A stretch of 64,000 bases of DNA from Streptomyces sp. XY006 (GTDB lineage Bacteria; Actinomycetota; Actinomycetes; Streptomycetales; Streptomycetaceae), in NCBI RefSeq assembly GCF_002237655.1, contig NZ_NOKT01000031.1, positions 43,370-107,369 on the forward strand. Reading direction: 5' to 3'. This document shows positions 58,053 through 64,000 of this stretch, one piece after another; within the stretch, counting starts at the first letter, position 1; each line of letters starts with the position of its first letter. The translations under genes and the position numbers were made by a program. Under the pieces are notes generated by a model. The model saw only the letters and a program-made list of their open reading frames with translations. It was not told the origin of the DNA and made no database searches.

Positions 58053-59972
58053 GTGTCCACTGCGTATCCCTCCTCCGCCTACGGCGACGTGTACGGCGGA
58101 CCGGTCCTGGTCGCGCCCGAGGTCAAGCGGCTCGACGGGGCGGTACGCGAGGCGTCCGTGCCGCCGCTGGCACCGCCGTGGACGCACGGGTCGCTCGCCG
58201 ACCTGCCGTTCGACAACGCGAGCGCGGACCCGGACGCCGTGGTGCTCAGCCGCAAGGACGCCGACGGCAACTGGAACGACGTCACCGCGGCACAGTTCGC
58301 CGACCAGGTGGCGGCCGTGGCGAAGGGGCTGATCGCCGAGGGGCTGACACCGGGCGACCGGGTCGCCGTGATGGCCCGCACGATCTACGAGTGGACCGTC
58401 CTCGACTTCGCCGCCTGGGCCGCCGGACTGGTCACCGTCCCCGTCTACCCCACCTCCTCCGTCTTCCAGGCCCGCTGGATATTGCAGGACTCCGGCGCCG
58501 TCGCGCTCATCACCGAGACGACCGCACAGGCCGCCGCCCTCGGCCCCGAACGCGAGCGGCTGCCCGACCTCAAGCACCTGTGGGTCGTGGAGAAGGGCCA
58601 CGTGGACCGCCTCGCCGAGGCCGGGGCACACCTGAACGACCAGGAGGTCGAGGTACGGCGCGGCATGCTCGGCCCCGACACCCTCGCCACCCTCGTCTAC
58701 ACCTCGGGCACCACCGGCCGCCCCAAGGGCTGCGCCCTCACCCACGGCAACTTCTTCGCCGAGGTCGACAACGCCATCGAGCTGCTCTACCCCGTCTTCA
58801 AGGACCGGACCAGCGAAGAGGCCTCGGTCCTGCTGTTCCTGCCCATGTCCCACGTCTTCGGCCGCATGGTCGCGATCGCCTGCGTCCGGGCCCGCGTCCG
58901 GCTCGGGCACGCGCCGAGCATCAAGGCCGAGGACCTGCTGCCGGACCTGGCCGGCTTCCGGCCGACCTGCCTGCTGGCCATCCCGTACATGCTGGAGAAG
59001 GTCTTCAACTCGGCCCGCGCCAAGGCCGAGGCGAGCGGCCGGGCGGCGTCGTTCGACCGTGCCGTGTCCGTGGCGCAGCGCTACGGAGAGGCGGTGGAGG
59101 CCCGCCAGACGGGCACCGGCCCCGGCCCCTCCCGCGCCCTGAAGACCGCCCGCGCCTTCTACGACCCGCTGGTCTACCGCCGCATCCGCGGCGCCATGGG
59201 CGGCCGGGTCCGCTACGCGATCTGCGGCGGCTCCCCGCTGGGCCGCCGCCTCGCCGCGTTCTACGCCGGTGCCGGCATCGAGATCTTCGAGGGCTACGGC
59301 CTCACCGAGACCACCGGCGCGACGACCGTCACCCCGCCCCTGAAGCCCCGCCTGGGCACGGTCGGCTGGCCACTGCCCGGCACCCGCGTGCGGATCGCCG
59401 CCGACGGGGAGATCCTCGTCGCCGGCGACCACGTGCTGCGCGGCTACTGGGACCCGCAGGCCGGCGGTGTCGTGTCCGCCGCGCCCGACGGCTGGCTCGC
59501 CACCGGCGACATCGGCGAACTGGACGACGAGGGCTACCTCACCATCACCGGCCGCAAGAAGGAACTCCTGATCACCGCGGGCGGCAAGTCCGTCGCCCCG
59601 GCCCCCCTGGAGAACTGGCTGCGCTCGCACCCCCTGATCTCCCAGTGCATGGTGCTCGGCGACGGCCGCCCCTACGTCACCGCGCTCCTCACCCTGGACG
59701 AGGCCGGCATCACCCACTGGCGCCGCATGAACGGCAAACACCCCGTCCCGCCCGTCCTCCTCGCCGACGACGAGGAACTGCGCGCCATCCTCCAACGCGC
59801 CGTCGACGAGGCCAACAAACTCGTCTCCCGCCCCGAGTCCATCCGCCGCTTCACGGTCCTCCCCCAGGACTTCACGGAGGAGGAGGGCCACCTCACCCCG
59901 TCGATGAAACTCCGCCGCGACACGATCCTGCGCGCGTTCGCGACGGAGGTGGACGGCCTGTACCCGCGGTAG
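58053..59972 (+). CDS. Long-chain acyl-CoA ligase (FadD15-like)
   Basis: A 639-residue AMP-forming synthetase. The P-loop/adenylation motif is LVYTSGTTGRPKGCALTHGN (residues about 215), with FLPMSHVFGRM, the EGYGLTETTGATTV motif, the WLATGDIGELDDEGY motif and the C-terminal GRKKELLITAGGKSVAPAPL with its catalytic Lys. Activates fatty acids to acyl-CoA, feeding the thiolase/reductase/dehydratase set to its left. GTG 58053 (VSTAYPSSAYGD) has GGAG 6 nt upstream; a longer frame from 57993 is less likely. Confidence 0.93.
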   Translation: MSTAYPSSAYGDVYGGPVLVAPEVKRLDGAVREASVPPLAPPWTHGSLADLPFDNASADPDAVVLSRKDADGNWNDVTAAQFADQVAAVAKGLIAEGLTPGDRVAVMARTIYEWTVLDFAAWAAGLVTVPVYPTSSVFQARWILQDSGAVALITETTAQAAALGPERERLPDLKHLWVVEKGHVDRLAEAGAHLNDQEVEVRRGMLGPDTLATLVYTSGTTGRPKGCALTHGNFFAEVDNAIELLYPVFKDRTSEEASVLLFLPMSHVFGRMVAIACVRARVRLGHAPSIKAEDLLPDLAGFRPTCLLAIPYMLEKVFNSARAKAEASGRAASFDRAVSVAQRYGEAVEARQTGTGPGPSRALKTARAFYDPLVYRRIRGAMGGRVRYAICGGSPLGRRLAAFYAGAGIEIFEGYGLTETTGATTVTPPLKPRLGTVGWPLPGTRVRIAADGEILVAGDHVLRGYWDPQAGGVVSAAPDGWLATGDIGELDDEGYLTITGRKKELLITAGGKSVAPAPLENWLRSHPLISQCMVLGDGRPYVTALLTLDEAGITHWRRMNGKHPVPPVLLADDEELRAILQRAVDEANKLVSRPESIRRFTVLPQDFTEEEGHLTPSMKLRRDTILRAFATEVDGLYPR

Positions 59973-60087
59973 GGCACCTTTGCGGAGTCTTCACACCTGG
60001 TTCTTGACGACGCACGGCGTCTGCCCGTTGGCTTTCTGCCACCCCACCTCGTCGCGATGCTCCCCCCACCTCCGGAAGGCACCACCA

Positions 60088-61212
60088 GTGAAAGCGCGTT
60101 ACACCCGCCGGGCCGCTGTGCGTCATCTCTCCATAGGTCTGGCGGTCTCCGTGTCGGCCCTGTCCCTCGCCGCGTGCGGGGACGGCGGGAGCGGCGACTC
60201 GGCCGACGGGAAGAAGAGCAACGACATCACCGTGGGGCTGCTGCTGCCCGACAAGGACACGGCGCGCTTCGAGCGGTTCGACTACCCGCTCATCAAGCAG
60301 GAGGTCGCCTCCCTCACCGAGAACCGGGGCAAGGTCCGCTACGCCAACGCCGAGGCGAGCGTGTCCAGACAGAGCGAGCAGTTCCGGCAGATGATCGCCG
60401 ACAAGGTGGACGTCATCCTCGTCGACGCGGTGAACTCCAAGGCCATCGCCCCGGACGTGCGGAAGGCCAAGGCCGCGGGCATCCCGGTCGTCGCCTACGA
60501 CCGGCTCGCCGAGGGCCCCGTCGACGCGTACGTCTCCCACGACAACGAGCTCGTCGGGCAGGTGCAGGGCCGCGCGATCCTCGGCGAACTGGGGGAGAAG
60601 GCCGAGAACAGCAAGGTCGTCATGATGAACGGCGACCCCGCCGACCCCAACACGGCCCGGTTCAAGGACGGCGCGCTGAGCGAACTCCAGGGCCAGGTCG
60701 ACATCGTCGCGCAGTACGACACCAAGGAGTGGAAGCCCGCGATCGCCAAGGCCAACATGGCCAAGGCGATCAAGGCGGTCGGGCTGAACGACATCGCCGC
60801 GGTCTACTCGGCCAACGACGGCATGGCCGGTGCCGTCATCGAGGCGCTGGAGGAGGCGGGCGCCACCAGGATGCCGCCGGTGACCGGGCAGGACGCGAAC
60901 CTGGACGCGGTGCAGCGCGTGGTGTCGGGGGAGCAGTACATGACCGTGTACAAGTCCTTCCTGCTGGAGGCGACCAACGCCGCGAAGATCGCCGTGGCCA
61001 AGGTCCAGGGCCGGTCGATCGAGTTCGCCGCGCTGACCCGCGAGACGGTCGACAGCCCGACGCAGAAGAACATCCCCGCGATGCTGGTGCCGGTGGTCGC
61101 CCTCACCCGGGACAACATCAAGGAGACCGTGATCACCGACGGCGTGTACACGGTGAAGGACATCTGCACCGCGAAGTACCGGGCGGACTGCGCGGCCATC
61201 GGCCTCGAATAG
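60088..61212 (+). CDS. Sugar-binding lipoprotein, orphan ABC-type
   Basis: A 374-residue exported protein: signal RHLSIGLAVSVSALSLAAC with lipobox LAAC (Cys about residue 31), then a type 1 periplasmic-binding fold like ribose/xylose-binding proteins (ITVGLLLPDKDTARFERFDY, VDVILVDAVNSKAIAPDV, GIPVVAYDRLAEGPVDAYVS and YSANDGMAGAVIEALEEAG). No ABC permease or ATPase gene is adjacent in this window, so it must use components encoded elsewhere. GTG 60088 follows GGAAGG. Confidence 0.88.
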   Translation: MKARYTRRAAVRHLSIGLAVSVSALSLAACGDGGSGDSADGKKSNDITVGLLLPDKDTARFERFDYPLIKQEVASLTENRGKVRYANAEASVSRQSEQFRQMIADKVDVILVDAVNSKAIAPDVRKAKAAGIPVVAYDRLAEGPVDAYVSHDNELVGQVQGRAILGELGEKAENSKVVMMNGDPADPNTARFKDGALSELQGQVDIVAQYDTKEWKPAIAKANMAKAIKAVGLNDIAAVYSANDGMAGAVIEALEEAGATRMPPVTGQDANLDAVQRVVSGEQYMTVYKSFLLEATNAAKIAVAKVQGRSIEFAALTRETVDSPTQKNIPAMLVPVVALTRDNIKETVITDGVYTVKDICTAKYRADCAAIGLE

Positions 61213-61312
61213 GACGATCCCGGAACTGCCCTGCTGTGTGCGGGCCTTGACTTCTTCAGGCCCCCGCGCGACAGTCCCCTCCCTTCGTGTTCCTCCCCGG
61301 GCAGGAGCGGCC

Positions 61313-63103
61313 ATGACCACCAGCGCGAACTCCGCGGGGACGGCCGGCGGCCCGTCCCGAAGACGACTGCTGGCCGGGGCCGCCGGGGCCGCCGGGGCCG
61401 GGCTCGCGGTCACCGCGGGAGGGCGGCAGCGGGCGCGGGCGGCGGACCTCCCGCCGCTCGGCACGTACGACGTCGTCGTCATCGGCTCCGGCGCCGCCGG
61501 GATGACCGCCGCGCTGACCGTGGCACGACAGGGCCTGAGCTGCGTGGTCGTGGAGAAGGCACCGACCTTCGGCGGCTCGGCCGCCCGCTCCGGCGCCGGA
61601 ATCTGGATTCCGAACAACGAGGTGATCCTGGCGGCCGGCGTCCCGGACACCCCCGCGAAGGCGGCCGCCTACCTCGCCGCCGTGGTCGGCCCCGACGTCC
61701 CCGCCGACCGGCAGCGCGCCTTCCTCGCCCACGGCCCGGCGATGCTCTCCTTCGTCATGGCCCACAGCCCGCTGCGCTTCCGCTGGATGGAGGGCTACAG
61801 CGACTACTACCCGGAGCTGCCCGGCGGCCTGCCGGGCGGCCGTTCCGTCGAACCCGACCAGCTCGACGGCACCGTCCTCGGCCCCGAACTGGAGCGGCTC
61901 AACCCGCCGTACCTGGACGTCCCGGCCGGCATGGTCGTCTTCAGCGCCGACTACAAGTGGCTCGCCCTGGCCGCCGTGAACGCCCGGGGCGCCGCCGTCG
62001 CCGCCCAGTGTCTGGCCCGCGGCACGAAGGCGGCCCTGCTCGGGCAGAAACCCCTGACCATGGGGCAGGCCCTCGCGGCCGGGCTGCGGGCGGGGCTGCG
62101 CTCCGCCGGGGTGCCGGTGTGGCTGAACACGCCCCTGACCGATCTGCACGTCGAGAACGGCACGGTCACCGGAGCCGTCGTCACCCGCGACGGCGCGCCG
62201 GGCCTGGTCCGTGCCCGCCGGGCCGTCATCGTCGGCTCCGGCGGCTTCGAGCACAACGCGGCGATGCGCGAGCACTTCCAGCGGCAGCCCATCGGCACCG
62301 ACTGGACGGTCGGCGCGAAGGAGAACACCGGCGACGGCATCCGGGCCGGACAGCGGCTCGGCGCCGCGCTCGACCTGATGGACGACGCCTGGTGGGGCCC
62401 GGCGATCCCGCTGCCCGGTCAGCCCTGGTTCTGCCTCGCCGAACGCACACTGCCCGGCGGGCTGCTGGTGAACGGGGCGGGCCGGCGCTTCGTCAACGAG
62501 GCCGCGCCCTACAGCGACGTCGTCCACACCATGTACGACGTGCACGACACCGACCCGGCCATCCCGTGCTGGCTGATCGTCGACCAGAACTACCGCAACC
62601 GGTACCTCTTCAGGGACATCGCCCCGGCCCTGCCGCTGCCCGGCGGCTGGTACGACTCCGGCGCCGCGCACAAGGCGTGGACGCTGGACGCCCTGGCCAC
62701 GTCGATCGGCGTCCCGCCGGCGGCCCTGCGCACCACCGTCGACCGCTTCAACACCCTCGCGCTGCGCGGCCGGGACACCGACCACCACCGCGGCGACAGC
62801 GCCTACGACCACTACTACACGGACCCCGCTGTCCTCCCGAACTCCTGCCTCGCCCCCCTCTGGCTCCCGCCCTACCACGCCTTCCGCATCGTCCCCGGCG
62901 ACCTCGGCACGAAGGGCGGCCTGCGCACGGACGCCCGCGCCCGGGTCCTGCGCGAGGACGGCACGGCCATCCGCGGCCTGTACGCGGCAGGCAACGCCAG
63001 CGCGGCCGTCATGGGCCGCAGCTACGCGGGCGCGGGCTCGACGATCGGCCCGGCGATGACGTTCGGATACGTGGCGGGAAGGGATGCGGCGGGGGCACTG
63101 TGA
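61313..63103 (+). CDS. Tat-exported FAD-dependent oxidoreductase (3-oxosteroid dehydrogenase-like)
   Basis: A 596-residue flavoprotein. The N-terminus SRRRLLAGAAGAAGAGLAVT is a twin-arginine signal. FAD binding: YDVVVIGSGAAGMTAALTVA and VEKAPTFGGSAARSGAGIWI; the C-terminal FAD motif GLYAAGNASAAVMGRSYAGA with GSTIGPAMTFGYVAGRDAA matches 3-oxosteroid 1-dehydrogenases and fumarate-reductase-like flavoproteins. A steroid-like or other alpha,beta-desaturation substrate is likely but unproved; export is unusual for the KstD type. ATG 61313 follows CAGGAGCGG. Confidence 0.87.
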   Translation: MTTSANSAGTAGGPSRRRLLAGAAGAAGAGLAVTAGGRQRARAADLPPLGTYDVVVIGSGAAGMTAALTVARQGLSCVVVEKAPTFGGSAARSGAGIWIPNNEVILAAGVPDTPAKAAAYLAAVVGPDVPADRQRAFLAHGPAMLSFVMAHSPLRFRWMEGYSDYYPELPGGLPGGRSVEPDQLDGTVLGPELERLNPPYLDVPAGMVVFSADYKWLALAAVNARGAAVAAQCLARGTKAALLGQKPLTMGQALAAGLRAGLRSAGVPVWLNTPLTDLHVENGTVTGAVVTRDGAPGLVRARRAVIVGSGGFEHNAAMREHFQRQPIGTDWTVGAKENTGDGIRAGQRLGAALDLMDDAWWGPAIPLPGQPWFCLAERTLPGGLLVNGAGRRFVNEAAPYSDVVHTMYDVHDTDPAIPCWLIVDQNYRNRYLFRDIAPALPLPGGWYDSGAAHKAWTLDALATSIGVPPAALRTTVDRFNTLALRGRDTDHHRGDSAYDHYYTDPAVLPNSCLAPLWLPPYHAFRIVPGDLGTKGGLRTDARARVLREDGTAIRGLYAAGNASAAVMGRSYAGAGSTIGPAMTFGYVAGRDAAGAL

Positions 63104-63164
63104 GACCGGCCCGCCCGCCGCGTCGCGCACGGCGGGCGGGCCGGGGGCGGTTCGGCTGCGGTGG

Positions 63165-63809
63165 TTACGTGCTTGGTTTGCGGGCCACCAGTGCGGCCTG
63201 GGGGACCGGCTCTCCGTGCTCCTCGTCGGCCTCCCGTACCGTCCGCGCCCGTACGGTGAAACCGGCCCCTTCCAGCAGCGCGGCCATGCGCTCCGGGCGT
63301 CGGCGGTGGAAGCTCAGGGACACCCGGTGGCCGAAGGCCTCCTCGTAGCGGCGGGGCTCCTCGCCGCACTGGAAACCGAGGAGCAGGTGCCCGCCCGGGC
63401 GCAGGACGCGGTGGAAGCCGGCGAAGAGGGCGGGCAGGTGCGGCGCGGGTGTGTGGATGGTGGAGTACCAGGCCACGACGCCGTCCAGTGACGCGTCCGG
63501 CAGGTCCAGGTCCAGCATCGAGCCCTGCCGGAACCGCAGCGCCGGGTGCTCGCGCCGGGCGATCGCCAGCATCGACTCCGACAGGTCCAGCCCGAAGACC
63601 GACAGCCCCCGTGAGGCCAGGTACGCCGTCACGCGCCCGGGCCCGCATCCGAGGTCGGCGACCTCGCCGCCCTCGCCCACCAGCTCCGCGAACCCGTACA
63701 GCAGCCCCAGGTCCAGCGGTGTGGTGGCGTCCCGGAACCGCTCGGCGTACTCCTCGGCGACGGTGTCGTAGAAGGTACGCGTCTCACTCAGGAAGTCGGC
63801 GTCGGTCAT
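63165..63809 (-). CDS. Class I SAM-dependent methyltransferase
   Basis: A 214-residue methyltransferase: motif I EVADLGCGPGRVTAYLASRG, motif II GLDLSESMLAIARREHP, and VVAWYSTIHTPAPHLPALFA, followed by VLRPGGHLLLGFQCGEEP (motif III). ATG 63809 (MTDADFLSETRTFYD). It stands alone at the window's right edge; the substrate is unknown. Confidence 0.9.
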   Translation of the reverse strand: MTDADFLSETRTFYDTVAEEYAERFRDATTPLDLGLLYGFAELVGEGGEVADLGCGPGRVTAYLASRGLSVFGLDLSESMLAIARREHPALRFRQGSMLDLDLPDASLDGVVAWYSTIHTPAPHLPALFAGFHRVLRPGGHLLLGFQCGEEPRRYEEAFGHRVSLSFHRRRPERMAALLEGAGFTVRARTVREADEEHGEPVPQAALVARKPST

Positions 63810-63844
63810 GGGCCGTGACCCTACTGCCGACCACCGACACCGCC

Positions 63845-64000
63845 CCGGCCCGCCGGAGACACCGCCCCGGCCCACCCCAGACACCGGCCCGGATCATCTC
63901 GCGCACCCCCGGCCCACCCCAGACACCGGCTCGGATCATCTCGCGCACCCCCGGCCCGCTCCCGACACCGGCTCGGATCATCTCGCGCACCCCCGGCCCG
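63845..64000. repeat. 42-bp tandem repeat running off the window
   Basis: GGATCATCTCGCGCACCCCC recurs at 63891, 63933 and 63975, an exact 42-bp period, with GGCCCACCCCAGACACCGG between; weaker copies of the C-rich half precede it. The tract reaches the window end, so copy number is unknown. As 42 is divisible by three, the minus strand reads a repeating 14-residue peptide (REMIRAGVWGGPGV), but no gene is supported. Confidence 0.85.

Noticed and set aside
55586..59891. Two leftward frames of more than 800 codons opposite the thiolase and ligase genes
   Set aside because: They are GC-skew shadows of FabG, thiolase and FadD, with compositions of almost only Gly, Ala, Val, Arg and Gln.
63845..64000. 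CRISPR array
   Set aside because: The 42-bp units repeat without unique spacers and no cas genes are near; it is a simple tandem repeat.

Overview
The window is high-GC, densely coded DNA with GTG/TTG starts and many 1-8 nt stop/start overlaps. Family content (DUF397/XRE pairs, futalosine-pathway menaquinone genes, TTA codons confined to accessory genes) points to a Streptomyces chromosome. No tRNA, rRNA or CRISPR array was recognised.

Left core (1-13.3 kb): the end of a sensor kinase, an M20 peptidase, a GNAT enzyme, a stand-alone condensation-type acyltransferase, then a leftward block for cytochrome c maturation (CcsB, ResB, CcdA, TlpA-like), a lipid-anchored polysaccharide-deacetylase-like protein, a histidine phosphatase and hemL.

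Integrated element (13,292-36,179, about 22.9 kb): a tyrosine-recombinase element sits in the 3' end of a conserved protein gene (12,929-13,360). It supplies a replacement 3' end that encodes the same C-terminus with synonymous codons; the displaced original 3' end lies at 36,158-36,233. A 15-bp core is repeated at both junctions, and each element end carries two AGGGCACAT repeats 11 bp apart. The backbone is integrase, XRE regulator, excisionase-like HTH, DUF3631 ATPase, DUF2637 membrane protein, MobC and relaxase, with an oriT-like inverted repeat before mobC. No FtsK/TraB or VirD4-type motor is present, so it looks like a mobilizable element. Cargo 1 (20.8-29.1 kb) is an XRE-TPR regulator and flavoprotein facing a tightly overlapping operon: HATPase, MurA-like enolpyruvyl transferase, 5'-nucleotidase-like phosphoesterase, two dCTP-deaminase-like proteins, glycosyltransferase, then a serine hydrolase. 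The regulator and the MurA-like gene each contain a TTA codon. Cargo 2 (29.4-35.8 kb) looks like a defence island: OLD-family ATPase/nuclease, a phosphorothioate-dependent HNH restriction enzyme, and an XRE-ImmA/IrrE protein paired with a possible TGT-like protein.

Right core (36.2-64 kb): a MerR/UvrA-like drug-response pair, small Streptomyces-type regulators and membrane proteins, menaquinone genes (ubiD-like, mqnP, ubiX-like, Lrp regulator, mqnE), UdgX, a DAACS symporter preceded by a cysteine-rich leader peptide, a TetR/MaoC/FabG/thiolase/acyl-CoA ligase fatty-acid block, an orphan sugar-binding lipoprotein, a Tat-exported flavoprotein and a methyltransferase.

The strongest leads are the integration into a protein gene with synonymous repair, the TTA-controlled nucleotide operon with two complementary deaminase-like proteins, the ImmA/IrrE plus TGT-like pair, and the polycysteine leader upstream of the symporter.
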